Source: Streptomyces liangshanensis
GTDB taxonomy: Bacteria > Actinomycetota > Actinomycetes > Streptomycetales > Streptomycetaceae
Assembly: GCF_011694815.1 (NCBI RefSeq)
Contig: NZ_CP050177.1
Span: 5,434,001 to 5,498,000, forward strand
Direction of reading: 5' to 3'
DNA length: 64,000 nt
The notes beneath the pieces were generated by a model. The model was not told the origin of the DNA and did no database searches. It saw only the letters and a program-made list of their open reading frames with translations. This document shows, one piece after another, positions 1-8,515 of the stretch; position 1 is the stretch's first letter, and each line of letters opens with the position of its first letter. A program made the translations under genes and the position numbers.

Positions 1-195
1 GCCAAGCGCGGCGCGCCGCGCTGGACGGCCCTGCCCGTCGGCCTGAAGTTCACCGAGGACGGCGCGGCGACGGTCGTCGCGGCGAGCGCGCTGCCGCGCA
101 AGAAGAAGGCGGCCCCCGCGGCGACGGTGGCTCCTGCCAAGCGGCCCCTGCTGCGGCGGGTGCTCGGCCGGGTCCGCCGCAGCCTGAGCCGATGA
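1..195 (+). CDS. C-terminal end of an unidentified protein (partial)
   Basis: The first 64 codons of the window form an open frame ending in TGA at 193-195. The 5' part lies outside the window. The tail is rich in Lys, Arg and Ala (for example ALPRKKKAAPAA near residue 32 and RRVLGRVRRSLSR at the very end), so the protein ends in a strongly basic, probably disordered segment. The next gene is a sugar-nucleotide epimerase-like gene 90 bases downstream on the same strand, which would fit an envelope-polymer or glycosyltransferase gene. That is inference from position only; no catalytic motif is visible in this fragment. Confidence 0.6.
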   Translation, partial: AKRGAPRWTALPVGLKFTEDGAATVVAASALPRKKKAAPAATVAPAKRPLLRRVLGRVRRSLSR

Positions 196-284
196 CGCCG
201 GCGCCCGCCTCCGACTGACCTTTTCCGTATGCCACTTCCGTACGCCCGTCGGCGCACGGCCACAGCGAGGAATCAGCACACATC

Positions 285-893
285 ATGCGACCCCTGTCGA
301 TCGAAGGCGCCTGGATCCACGAACCCAAGGTGTTCCCCGACGAGCGCGGCAGCTTCCACGAGTGGTTCCGCGCCGCCGACTTCCGCGAGGCGACCGGCCA
401 GGACCTCGACCTCGCCCAGGCCAACTACTCGGTCTCCAAGCGGGGGACCCTGCGCGGCATCCACTACGCCGACGTGCCGCCCAGCCAGGCCAAGTACGTC
501 AAGTGCGTGCGCGGCGCGATCCTGGACGCCGTCGTGGACATCCGGGTCGGCTCGCCCACGTACGGGCAGTCGGAGATCGTCCGGCTCGACGACGAGACCC
601 ACCACGCCCTCTACCTCTCCGAGGGGCTCGGGCACGCCTTCCTCGCGCTGACCGACGACACGGTCGTCGTCTACCTCTGCTCCGAGGGGTACGCGCCCAC
701 CCGCGAGCACGGCATCCACCCGCTCGACCCCGCCCTGGCCGTCGAGTGGCCCACCGACATCCCCCCGCTGCTCTCGCCCAAGGACGCCGAGGCGCCCACC
801 CTGGCCGAGGCCGAGCGGCAGGGCCTGCTGCCCGCGTACGAGGACTGCGTGTCCTTCCGCGGCGAGTTGCGCGCCCGCCGTCTCAGCGGCTGA
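285..893 (+). CDS. dTDP-4-dehydrorhamnose 3,5-epimerase family protein (RmlC-like)
   Basis: A 202-residue protein of the RmlC cupin family, whose members epimerise C3 and C5 of dTDP-4-keto-6-deoxyglucose on the route to dTDP-rhamnose and related deoxysugars. Family landmarks are visible: FPDERGSFHEWF near residue 14, the GTLRGIHY signature near residue 52, VRGAILDAVVDIRVGSPTYG near residue 75, and the GLGHAFLAL segment near residue 112. Length is normal for the family. The ATG at 285 is the first good start, with a GAGG about ten bases upstream. No other rhamnose gene is present in the window, so the enzyme may serve cell-wall glycan synthesis by genes to the left. Family assignment is firm; the exact substrate is inferred. 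Confidence 0.9.
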   Translation: MRPLSIEGAWIHEPKVFPDERGSFHEWFRAADFREATGQDLDLAQANYSVSKRGTLRGIHYADVPPSQAKYVKCVRGAILDAVVDIRVGSPTYGQSEIVRLDDETHHALYLSEGLGHAFLALTDDTVVVYLCSEGYAPTREHGIHPLDPALAVEWPTDIPPLLSPKDAEAPTLAEAERQGLLPAYEDCVSFRGELRARRLSG

Positions 894-975
894 AAAGCCC
901 CGCCGCCCGCTGCCCGGGTACGCGTACGCTGATCGGCCGGGAGGCGGCCCGACAGTGAGAGCAGAGGCAAGGCAC

Positions 976-2145
976 GTGGCAGCGGTACGGCAGGACGTGG
1001 TGGCAGGGGCCCGCAGGATCGTCGTCAAGGTTGGTTCCTCCTCGCTGACGACCGCCTCCGGCGGGCTCGACGCCGACCGGGTCGACGCCCTGGTGGACGT
1101 CCTGGCCACGGTGCGCGGCGGGCACGGCGAGCAGGCACCGGGCGAGAACGGCCCCAAGGAGATCGTGCTCGTGTCCAGCGGCGCCATCGCCGCCGGACTC
1201 GCACCGCTCGGCCTCACCGGACGCCCCAAGGACCTGGCGCGCCAGCAGGCCGCCGCGAGCGTCGGCCAGGGGCTCCTGGTCGCCCGGTACACCGCTTCCT
1301 TCGCCCGGTACGGCGTCCGGGTCGGCCAGGTGCTCCTGACCACCGACGACACCAGCCGCCGCGCCCACTACCGCAACGCCTACCGCACCCTGGACCAACT
1401 CCTCGGCATGGGCGCGATCCCCGTCGTCAACGAGAACGACACCGTCGCCACCGACGAGATCCGCTTCGGCGACAACGACCGGCTGGCGGCGCTCGTCGCC
1501 CACCTCGTCCGGGCCGACCTCCTCGTCCTGCTCTCCGACGTCGACGGCCTCTACGACGGCAACCCGAGCACCCCCGGCACCACCCGGATCGCCGAGGTCC
1601 GCGGCCCCGCCGACCTCGCGGGCGTCTCGCTGGGCAGCGCGGGCAAGGCGGGTGTGGGCACCGGCGGCATGGTCACCAAGGTCGAGGCCGCCAGGATCGC
1701 CGCCGCCGCCGGGATCCCGGTCGTGCTCACCTCCGCCAGTCACGCCGCCGACGGCCTCGCGGGCCGCGACACCGGCACGTACTTCCACCGCACCGGACGC
1801 CGCTCGGCCGACCGCCTCCTCTGGCTGGCCCACGCCTCCACCCCGCAGGGCGCCCTCACCCTCGACGACGGCGCCGTACGGGCCGTCGTGGAGCGCCGCA
1901 CCTCGCTGCTGCCGGCCGGGATCGCCGCCGTGGAGGGCGAGTTCAGCGCGGGCGACCCCGTGGAACTGCGCGACACCGAGGGCCGCGCCGTCGCCCGCGG
2001 GCTCGTCAACTTTGACGCGAAGGAGATCCCCCAGCTCCTCGGCCGCTCCACCCGCGAACTGGCCCGCGAACTGGGCCCCGCCTACGAACGCGAGGTCGTA
2101 CACAGGGACGATCTGGTGATCCTCCACCCGGGCCCGCGGCTCTGA
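976..2145 (+). CDS. proB: Glutamate 5-kinase
   Basis: Phosphorylates L-glutamate to gamma-glutamyl phosphate, the first and feedback-controlled step of proline synthesis, in the cytoplasm. The amino-acid kinase domain begins with RRIVVKVGSSSLT and continues through VLVSSGAIAAG, VVNENDTV, FGDNDRLAALVA and the GTGGMVTKVEAA segment. A C-terminal PUA domain follows (about the last 90 residues, with RGLVNFDAKEI). I chose the GTG at 976 (389 residues) because AGAGG lies about eight bases upstream; an in-frame GTG at 955 would add seven residues. proA, the next pathway enzyme, follows at 2959 with one small gene between. proB-proA proximity is usual in actinobacteria. Confidence 0.95.
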   Translation: MAAVRQDVVAGARRIVVKVGSSSLTTASGGLDADRVDALVDVLATVRGGHGEQAPGENGPKEIVLVSSGAIAAGLAPLGLTGRPKDLARQQAAASVGQGLLVARYTASFARYGVRVGQVLLTTDDTSRRAHYRNAYRTLDQLLGMGAIPVVNENDTVATDEIRFGDNDRLAALVAHLVRADLLVLLSDVDGLYDGNPSTPGTTRIAEVRGPADLAGVSLGSAGKAGVGTGGMVTKVEAARIAAAAGIPVVLTSASHAADGLAGRDTGTYFHRTGRRSADRLLWLAHASTPQGALTLDDGAVRAVVERRTSLLPAGIAAVEGEFSAGDPVELRDTEGRAVARGLVNFDAKEIPQLLGRSTRELARELGPAYEREVVHRDDLVILHPGPRL

Positions 2146-2330
2146 AACGGCCGAAAGCAACGCCGTTGAGCAGGGACCTTGGGGAAAACCGCCCCACGTC
2201 GACTCCCGGGCTGGTCAACTTTGTCCCAGGGGTAATCCAAGGGCCGGTCCCAGGGGCGACCTTCGGGGTCAGGACCGGTCGGTCCACAGGGGAACAGCAC
2301 GACGACGCAGCAACAAACAGGAGGCCGCTG

Positions 2331-2864
2331 GTGAGACGAGCGCGCCCGGGGGCGGTGCCCCGAGGGAACGGCGGCAGTGCCGACGCCAGGCGGGTGGCGG
2401 GGAAGACACGTGCCCTGACCAGCGTCGAAGCGGGACAGGACTTCGACCGCGACGGCGGCGACGACAACGGGTCACAGAGGGAGGCCGGATCGGCGAAGGA
2501 CGCGCGCGGGGAAGAGCGCCAGGTGTCCAAGCTCTGGCACATCACACTCAGCGTCTCGGGCTCCGAGGCCCCGCTGACGGAGGTCAGGCGTGGCCTGGAA
2601 CAGCTGGCCCACGACCACCCCTTCCTGCTGACCAGCCGGTACGCCAACGACCACGCGGAGATCCGCTACTGGGAGGAGGCCCGGGACCTGCACGACGCGG
2701 CCGCCGTGGCGCTGCGGCTCTGGGGCGAGCACCGCTCCAGCGCGAAGCTGCCGCCGTGGGAGATCGTCGGCCTGGAGGTCATCGACCGGGAGACGTACCA
2801 CCAGCGCATCGCGGAGGGGTACGGGCCGCCGCCCGCCGCGCCCGTGGGGGTCCATCCGTTCTGA
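2331..2864 (+). CDS. Conserved actinobacterial protein of unknown function between proB and proA
   Basis: I do not recognise a named domain. The C-terminal 113 residues (from [13 protein letters not shown]) are compact with alternating hydrophobic and charged segments ([49 protein letters not shown]) and look like a small alpha/beta domain conserved in Streptomyces. The N-terminal 64 residues are low-complexity and charged. Start is uncertain: GTG 2331 has a strong AGGAGG eight bases upstream and is used here; GTG 2523 would give just the conserved 113-residue domain. Position between proB and proA suggests co-transcription but says little about function. Confidence 0.7.
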   Translation: MRRARPGAVPRGNGGSADARRVAGKTRALTSVEAGQDFDRDGGDDNGSQREAGSAKDARGEERQVSKLWHITLSVSGSEAPLTEVRRGLEQLAHDHPFLLTSRYANDHAEIRYWEEARDLHDAAAVALRLWGEHRSSAKLPPWEIVGLEVIDRETYHQRIAEGYGPPPAAPVGVHPF

Positions 2865-2958
2865 CCCGTCCGCCGCACCCGGCCCACGCGTCCCACGGCG
2901 TGTCTCGGAGTGCGGAATACGTGCGGAATGCCCGCGGGGCGCGCACTACCCTGCGGGC

Positions 2959-4242
2959 ATGACCTCGCTCTCGCCGTACGACAATCTCTCCCCGGTCGCC
3001 AGGACCGCCTACCGTTCCCGGGCGGCGGCCGCCGACATCGCGCCGCTGCCGCGCGCGGCCAAGGACGACGCCCTCCTGGCGATCGCGGACGCGCTGGAGG
3101 TCCGTACCCACGAGATCGTCACGGCCAACGCCGAGGACGTCGCCCGGGCCCGGGAGGCGGGTGCCACCGAGACCGTCATCGACCGGCTGACCCTCACCCC
3201 CGAGCGGGTGCGGGCCATCGCCGCCGACGTCCGGGACGTGGCGGCGCTGCCCGACCCGGTCGGCGAGGTCGTGCGCGGCTCGACGCTGCCCAACGGCATC
3301 GACCTGCGGCAGGTACGGGTGCCCCTCGGCGTCGTCGGGATCATCTACGAGGCCCGCCCCAACGTCACCGTGGACGCCGCCGCCCTGTGCCTCAAGTCGG
3401 GCAACGCCGTACTGCTGCGCGGCTCGTCCTCCGCGATCTCCTCCAACACCGCGCTCGTCCGGGTGCTGCGCGACGCCGTCGGAGGCGCCGGGCTGCCCGC
3501 CGACGCAGTCCAGTTGGTGCCCGGCGAGGGCCGGGACTCCGTACGCGAGCTGATGCGGGCGCGCGGCCTGGTCGACGTCCTCATCCCGCGCGGCGGCGCC
3601 TCCCTGATCCGTACGGTCGTTGAGGAGTCCACCGTCCCGGTCATCGAGACCGGCACCGGCAACTGCCATGTGTACGTGGACGCCGAGACCGACCTCGACA
3701 TGGCCGTCGACATCCTGATCAACTCCAAGGCCCAGCGGCCCAGCGTCTGCAACTCCGCCGAGACGCTCCTCGTCCACCAGGACATCGCGGCGGCGTTCCT
3801 GCCCCGCGCGCTGGACGCGCTCGCCGACGCGGGCGTGACCGTGCACGCCGACGAGCGGGTCCTCGCCTACGCCGCCGGCACCAAGGCGACCGTCGTGGCG
3901 GCCACGGCGGAGGACTGGGAGACCGAGTACCTGTCGTACGACATCGCCGCGGCTGTCGTGGACTCGCTGGACTCGGCCGTCGCGCACATCAGGCTCTGGT
4001 CCTCGGGCCACACCGAGGCGATCGTGACCACCTCGCAGGCCGCCGCCCGCCGATTCACCCAGTTGGTGGACTCCACGACGGTCGCGGTGAACGCCTCGAC
4101 CCGGTTCACCGACGGCGGCCAGTTCGGGTTCGGCGCCGAGATCGGCATCTCCACCCAGAAGCTGCACGCCCGCGGGCCGATGGGGCTGCCGGAACTCACG
4201 TCCACCAAGTACATCGTCACCGGGGACGGTCACACCAGGTGA
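2959..4242 (+). CDS. proA: Gamma-glutamyl phosphate reductase
   Basis: Reduces gamma-glutamyl phosphate with NADPH to glutamate-5-semialdehyde, the second step of proline synthesis. The 427-residue protein has the aldehyde-dehydrogenase fold of the family: [20 protein letters not shown] near residue 125, [25 protein letters not shown], the [12 protein letters not shown] stretch, and the catalytic cysteine segment [15 protein letters not shown] near residue 260. The C-terminal [18 protein letters not shown] is also typical. ATG 2959 is the only good start at the N-terminus. It probably works with the glutamate 5-kinase encoded upstream, since gamma-glutamyl phosphate is labile and is passed between the two enzymes. 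Confidence 0.97.
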   Translation: MTSLSPYDNLSPVARTAYRSRAAAADIAPLPRAAKDDALLAIADALEVRTHEIVTANAEDVARAREAGATETVIDRLTLTPERVRAIAADVRDVAALPDPVGEVVRGSTLPNGIDLRQVRVPLGVVGIIYEARPNVTVDAAALCLKSGNAVLLRGSSSAISSNTALVRVLRDAVGGAGLPADAVQLVPGEGRDSVRELMRARGLVDVLIPRGGASLIRTVVEESTVPVIETGTGNCHVYVDAETDLDMAVDILINSKAQRPSVCNSAETLLVHQDIAAAFLPRALDALADAGVTVHADERVLAYAAGTKATVVAATAEDWETEYLSYDIAAAVVDSLDSAVAHIRLWSSGHTEAIVTTSQAAARRFTQLVDSTTVAVNASTRFTDGGQFGFGAEIGISTQKLHARGPMGLPELTSTKYIVTGDGHTR

Positions 4243-4304
4243 CGGCTTGACCGGACTTCGGACTCCACCTGCCCAAAACGACGCGCCCGGTTTACCCTGG
4301 GATC

Positions 4305-4910
4305 GTGCCGGACGACGTGGGGGGCAGGCCGTTCCCGGACGGCTGGGAGCCCGACGACGACCGCGGAGGCGCGGACGAGGACTTCGCCTCCGTGGTGTTC
4401 GACGAGGCCTTCATCAAGTCCGCCACCTTCCACGAACCGAGCGCCGTCGAGCGGCTGCTGGCCGCCGCCGAGGCACGCGCCGCCGCCGAGGCGGCCCGCC
4501 TGCGCTCCGGCGGGCCCCCGGACGACGAGTTCTACGACGAGTTCTACGGACCCGGTGGCGGATACGACCAGGACGACCTCCCCGAGTACGACCCCGACGA
4601 CCCGGACGGGTACCGGGGGCCGTACGGACCGCACGGCGGCGCCCTGCGCCCGTACCGCGGCAACGCCCGCTGGCACCGGCCCGTCGCCTGGCTCCTCGCC
4701 CTGCTGATGGGCATCGGGATGGTCGCGCTCGCCTTCAGCGCCGTCTACCGCGGCGCGTCCAGCGGCCGCCAGGAACCGGCGCCCGCGCCGGCCACGACCG
4801 GGGTCGACATGACCCGTTCGGGCGCGCCCGTCATCGGTCCCGTGATCGGGCCCGGGGCCTCCCAGGACCGTACGGCCCCGGCGACCGGCGCCGTACCGCA
4901 CACGCCCTGA
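4305..4910 (+). CDS. Single-pass membrane protein with VVFDE motif (paralogue of the next gene)
   Basis: A 201-residue protein starting at GTG 4305. Residues 1-120 are acidic and rich in Asp, Gly and Tyr (DEFYDEFYGPGGGYDQDD), and contain FASVVFDEAFIKSA near residue 27. One membrane segment follows (WLLALLMGIGMVALAFSAVY, about residues 128-147), then a short Pro/Ala-rich tail predicted outside the cell. The gene 130 bases downstream has the same layout and the same motif (RSVVFDESFIRAA), so the two are probably diverged tandem duplicates. Function is unknown. The conserved motif on the predicted cytoplasmic side may be a docking site; that is inference. Confidence 0.75.
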   Translation: MPDDVGGRPFPDGWEPDDDRGGADEDFASVVFDEAFIKSATFHEPSAVERLLAAAEARAAAEAARLRSGGPPDDEFYDEFYGPGGGYDQDDLPEYDPDDPDGYRGPYGPHGGALRPYRGNARWHRPVAWLLALLMGIGMVALAFSAVYRGASSGRQEPAPAPATTGVDMTRSGAPVIGPVIGPGASQDRTAPATGAVPHTP

Positions 4911-5038
4911 CCCCGCCCGACCCGGCGCCAGGCCGGGGCGTTCCGGGGCCCGCTCACCCGAACGGACCAACGGCGCCCGCCGGAACTCGCCCCGAGTCAC
5001 CGCGTTTATGTTCGCCCCCGCCGACCTACCCTGAAGGT

Positions 5039-6145
5039 ATGGCAGGGCGCGGAGAGCCACCTGAAGGGGCACCCGAGGGCTCCCCCAACGGCGATGACGA
5101 GTACCGGTCCGTCGTCTTCGACGAATCGTTCATCCGCGCTGCCCGGCTCCAGGAGTACTCGGCGCGGGAGCGGATGGGCGGCGACCACGCGCACGCGGCG
5201 GTGCGGAGCCTGCCGCCCAAGCACGTCAGGCGGGGCAGGCGCCGCGGCTTCATGCGCGGCCCCCGGCAGGCGCTCGTCCTGCTCCTGGTGGTCGCCCTGG
5301 CCTTCGGCACCGCGATCTACCTGGGCGTCCGCAGCCCGTACCGGCCCACGACCCACGGCACCGCCGAGGCGCTGCGGATGACGGTGATCCCGCTGGCCCC
5401 GGCCGGGAAGGTGCCGGGCGGCACCCCCGACGACCTCTACGCGCACAGTCCGGCCGCGCAGTTCCGCGCCGGGGCGTCCGGGATCACCCTGCCGGGCGTG
5501 CGGGGGACGAGAAGTTTCACGGAGAGCCAGGTCGTCGCCGCGCTGACCACCGTCAAGGACTACCTCGTGGCGTCCTCGCTGGACCCGGACGTCCTCGCCG
5601 GCCGTACCGTACGGCCCGTACGGGCACTGCTCGACCCGGACCAGCACACCCAGTTCGACCGGAGCTTCAGCGCGCCGGCGGACGACGGGCGGCACGTCCC
5701 GGCCGGGTGGCTGGTGCGGTTCGACCCGGCGAAGGTGGCCCCGGCCGCCGACGAGGTGCGCGTGCACGGCACGCTCCGGGTCGAGGAGACGGGGCCGGGG
5801 ATCCTGGAGGTCAGCTCCGACCACACCTTCGTCTACGCGGTGCGGCCCGCCCGGTCGTCGGCGGAGCCCGTCCAGGACGCCTCGCTGTACACCGTCCGGC
5901 GCGAGCTGCGCTTCCGCTTCGACCAGAACGACCTGGCGAAGCACCAGGCCGAGCTGCTGCTGAGCCAGGCCCAGGTCGGCCCGCAGGCCTGCTCGGCCGC
6001 GGCGCCGACGACGCTGCGGCCCCTCCTGGCGGGCGCGCGGACCACGCCGGCCGAGCGGCCCCCCGGCACCAACCCGTTCTCGACCGGCCCGATCGGGACG
6101 GGCCTGTGCGGCACGCTGTCGACCGGGGCGGAACCCACGCCGTAG
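5039..6145 (+). CDS. Membrane-anchored protein with VVFDE motif and large extracytoplasmic domain
   Basis: A 368-residue protein from ATG 5039. The cytoplasmic N-terminus carries RSVVFDESFIRAARLQEYSA near residue 22, closely matching the motif in the preceding gene. A basic patch (KHVRRGRRRGFMRG) precedes one membrane helix (ALVLLLVVALAFGTAIYLGV, about residues 79-98). The remaining 270 residues lie outside the membrane by the positive-inside rule. They include DLYAHSPAAQFRAGASGITL and several beta-rich stretches but no domain I recognise. The gene ends at 6145, convergent with the M48 protease. It is conserved next to proA in Streptomyces as far as I recall; role unknown. Confidence 0.75.
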   Translation: MAGRGEPPEGAPEGSPNGDDEYRSVVFDESFIRAARLQEYSARERMGGDHAHAAVRSLPPKHVRRGRRRGFMRGPRQALVLLLVVALAFGTAIYLGVRSPYRPTTHGTAEALRMTVIPLAPAGKVPGGTPDDLYAHSPAAQFRAGASGITLPGVRGTRSFTESQVVAALTTVKDYLVASSLDPDVLAGRTVRPVRALLDPDQHTQFDRSFSAPADDGRHVPAGWLVRFDPAKVAPAADEVRVHGTLRVEETGPGILEVSSDHTFVYAVRPARSSAEPVQDASLYTVRRELRFRFDQNDLAKHQAELLLSQAQVGPQACSAAAPTTLRPLLAGARTTPAERPPGTNPFSTGPIGTGLCGTLSTGAEPTP

Positions 6146-6174
6146 AGCCGCGCCGCCGTAGGGCCCGGGCGCGT

Positions 6175-6202
6175 ACGCGGCCCCCGATGCGGGAGCCCGC
6201 GT
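6175..6202. terminator. Stem-loop between convergent genes
   Basis: Arms ACGCGGCCCCC (6175-6185) and GGGAGCCCGCGT (6191-6202) can pair around a 5-base loop, with one bulge and one wobble pair. It sits between two convergent stop codons, so it probably ends both transcripts. No T run follows, which is common for Streptomyces terminators. Confidence 0.5.
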
Positions 6203-6221
6203 ACGTGTGGAGATCCCAGGC

Positions 6222-7295
6222 TCAGGCCTGGCCCTCCGCCGCGTCCGGGTCCCGCGGCGGCTTCGGCCCCGCCGTACCGCCCGTGAAGCGGTCCCGCAGC
6301 TTCCCGCCCAGGTCCCCCGCGCCGCCCGCGATGTTGCCGACCAGCTTCAGCAGCGGGTCCTTGCTGGTGCGGACCGTGTCCGCGTAGTGCGACGCCGAGT
6401 CGCGGAAGGAGTCCGCCACCGACGTGTCCTTGTCCTCGTCGCGGCGGGGGTAGTGGCCGTCCAGGATCCGCTGGTAGTCGCGGCTCTCCGCCCACTTCTT
6501 CAGCTCCGCCGCCCGGACCGTGGTGAACGGGTGCGTCCGCGGCAGGACGTTGAGGATCTTGAGGACCGAGTCGCGCAGGTCGCCCCCGGCCTCGTACTCC
6601 TCGGCCTGCTCCAGGAACGCGTCCACGTTCATCTCGTGCAGGTGGTTCCCGCCCGCGATCTTCATCAGGCCGCGCATGGACGCCTTGAGGTCCTGACCGA
6701 CCAGCAGTCCCGCCCGGTCCGCGGACAGTTCCGACTTGCGGAACCACTCCCGCAGCGCCGTCACGATCGCCATGATCGCGACGTTGCCCAGCGGGATCCA
6801 CGCGACCTTGAGCGCGAGGTTGGTGAGGAAGAGCAGGATCGTGCGGTAGACCGAGTGGCCGGACAGGGCGTGCCCCACCTCGTGCCCGACGACCGCCCGC
6901 ATCTCCTCCTCGTCGAGCAGCTCCACCAGCCCGGTCGTCACCACGATGATCGGCTCGTCCAGCCCGATGCACATGGCGTTGGGCCGCGGGTCCTGCGTCA
7001 CGTACATCGCGGGGACCTTCGCCAGGTCCAGGACGTAACACGCGTCGAGGAGCATGCCGTGCAGGTGCGCGAACTGCGCCTCGCTCACGCGCACCGAGTC
7101 CGACAGGAACAGCAGGCGCAGGCTCCGCTCCGGCAGCAGCCCGCTGAGCGCCTTGAACACCGTGTCGAACCCGGTGAGCTTGCGCAGCGCCACCAGCGCC
7201 GAGCGGTCCGCGGGATGCTCGTACGCCCGTGACGAGATGCCCGGGAAGCGCTTGCGCTGCCTGCTCGGCACGTTGTCGTGAATCTCTTCTGTCAT
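6222..7295 (-). CDS. M48 family metalloprotease
   Basis: A 357-residue protein with the zinc-protease motif HEVGHALSGH at about residues 138-147 and a hydrophobic stretch after it (RTILLFLTNLALKVAWIPL), the arrangement of HtpX/Ste24-like M48 peptidases. A second downstream segment, SELSADRAGLL near residue 185, supplies the third zinc-binding glutamate region. Such enzymes usually degrade damaged membrane proteins or act in envelope stress. The N-terminal 130 residues contain few membrane helices, so a membrane-associated cytoplasmic form is likely. ATG 7295 was chosen because an AGGGGGC ribosome site lies eight bases upstream. It is convergent with the membrane-protein pair and divergent from the small protein at 7424. 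Confidence 0.88.
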   Translation of the reverse strand: MTEEIHDNVPSRQRKRFPGISSRAYEHPADRSALVALRKLTGFDTVFKALSGLLPERSLRLLFLSDSVRVSEAQFAHLHGMLLDACYVLDLAKVPAMYVTQDPRPNAMCIGLDEPIIVVTTGLVELLDEEEMRAVVGHEVGHALSGHSVYRTILLFLTNLALKVAWIPLGNVAIMAIVTALREWFRKSELSADRAGLLVGQDLKASMRGLMKIAGGNHLHEMNVDAFLEQAEEYEAGGDLRDSVLKILNVLPRTHPFTTVRAAELKKWAESRDYQRILDGHYPRRDEDKDTSVADSFRDSASHYADTVRTSKDPLLKLVGNIAGGAGDLGGKLRDRFTGGTAGPKPPRDPDAAEGQA

Positions 7296-7423
7296 GGATG
7301 CCCCCTGTTCGTACGGTCCACGGCCCGTCCCCCTGACGGACCCCACCCTAGGCGCTGGGCGTGCTGGGTCTACCGTGTTGCGGGGGCCCGAGAACCCCGA
7401 GAAGACCTAGGAGCACCACCGAC

Positions 7424-7576
7424 ATGCCCTATACCGCCACACTGCTCGCCGCGGCCTCCGACCAGCAGGGCCCCGGCGATACGATCCGGATCGTGCTCGT
7501 CGTCTCCCTGGTCGGAGTCGCCCTGCTCGCCTGGTTCCTGTTGCGCGGTTACCGCGACAAGGACAACAACGACTGA
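7424..7576 (+). CDS. Small single-pass membrane protein
   Basis: A 50-residue protein from ATG 7424, with a TAGGAG ribosome site ten bases upstream. It has a polar N-terminus (ASDQQGPGD), one membrane helix ([18 protein letters not shown], about residues 24-41) and a charged C-terminus [10 protein letters not shown]. No enzymatic motif is present. It precedes another small membrane protein at 7658 and nadD; the three may be one transcript. Function unknown. Confidence 0.65.
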   Translation: MPYTATLLAAASDQQGPGDTIRIVLVVSLVGVALLAWFLLRGYRDKDNND

Positions 7577-7657
7577 GTCGGCGTTCGCGTGCCCGGCGGG
7601 CCCGCATACGATGTGCGCGACGTCTCTCCGACTCCCGACGAAAAGGGCCTGCTGAAG

Positions 7658-7822
7658 ATGAGCCTCACCGGCACCGCCGCCAATCTGGTCACGCTCGCCG
7701 AGGGTGCCGAGCACGGCGGCGGCAACCACGAAAGCCTCAGCCCGTACCTCACGGGCGGCGGCGCGCTGTTCGTGCTCCTCATGCTGCTGTGGATCACCAC
7801 CCGCTTCAACCGCGACCGCTGA
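7658..7822 (+). CDS. Small single-pass membrane protein
   Basis: A 54-residue protein from ATG 7658. An upstream in-frame GTG at 7589 would add 23 residues, but the sequence from [18 protein letters not shown] onwards looks like the conserved Streptomyces form. One helix, [16 protein letters not shown] near residues 33-48, ends in RFNRDR on the probable cytoplasmic side. The gene ends 38 bases before nadD on the same strand. No function can be assigned from sequence. Confidence 0.7.
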   Translation: MSLTGTAANLVTLAEGAEHGGGNHESLSPYLTGGGALFVLLMLLWITTRFNRDR

Positions 7823-7860
7823 GGCCGGTACGTAACCCGGTGCAAGTACGCTCTGCACGC

Positions 7861-8496
7861 ATGGGAGAGCAGCAGACGCCCACCGGCCCCCTCGCGGCTC
7901 CCGGTCGGGGCAGGCGCCGACTCGGCGTGATGGGCGGTACCTTCGACCCGATCCACCATGGGCACCTGGTCGCGGCCAGCGAGGTCGCCATACGGTTCCA
8001 GCTGGACGAGGTGGTGTTCGTACCGACCGGACAGCCGTGGCAGAAGAGTCGTCAGGTGGTCTCCCCGGCGGAGGACCGCTATCTGATGACGGTCATCGCC
8101 ACGGCGTCCAATCCGCAGTTCTCGGTCAGCCGCATCGACATCGACCGCGGCGGGCCGACGTACACGATCGACACGTTGCGGGACCTGCGGTCCCGCAACG
8201 ACGACGCGGACCTCTTCTTCATCACCGGGGCCGACGCGCTCTCGCAGATCCTGAGCTGGCGCGACCACGAGGAGCTGTTCTCGCTGGCCCACTTCATCGG
8301 GGTCACCCGGCCCGGCCACGACCTGACGGACGACGGGCTGCCCAAGGGCGGTGTCTCGCTGGTGGAGGTCCCGGCGCTGGCGATCTCGTCCACGGACTGC
8401 CGGGAGCGCGTCGCGAAGGGCGATCCGGTCTGGTACCTGGTCCCGGACGGTGTGGTGCGTTACATCGACAAGAGGCAGTTGTACCGCGGCGAATGA
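7861..8496 (+). CDS. nadD: Nicotinate-nucleotide adenylyltransferase
   Basis: Transfers AMP from ATP to nicotinic acid mononucleotide, giving deamido-NAD in NAD synthesis. The 211-residue protein shows the nucleotidyltransferase signature [15 protein letters not shown] (residues 22-36), the conserved [11 protein letters not shown], and the C-terminal ISSTDCRER, which corresponds to the ISST motif that binds nucleotide. ATG 7861 directly follows the upstream small gene. The order nadD, LCP-like protein, rsfS and histidine phosphatase is a conserved actinobacterial cluster. Confidence 0.95.
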   Translation: MGEQQTPTGPLAAPGRGRRRLGVMGGTFDPIHHGHLVAASEVAIRFQLDEVVFVPTGQPWQKSRQVVSPAEDRYLMTVIATASNPQFSVSRIDIDRGGPTYTIDTLRDLRSRNDDADLFFITGADALSQILSWRDHEELFSLAHFIGVTRPGHDLTDDGLPKGGVSLVEVPALAISSTDCRERVAKGDPVWYLVPDGVVRYIDKRQLYRGE

Positions 8497-8515
8497 GTCA
8501 CGGAGAGGGACACCG

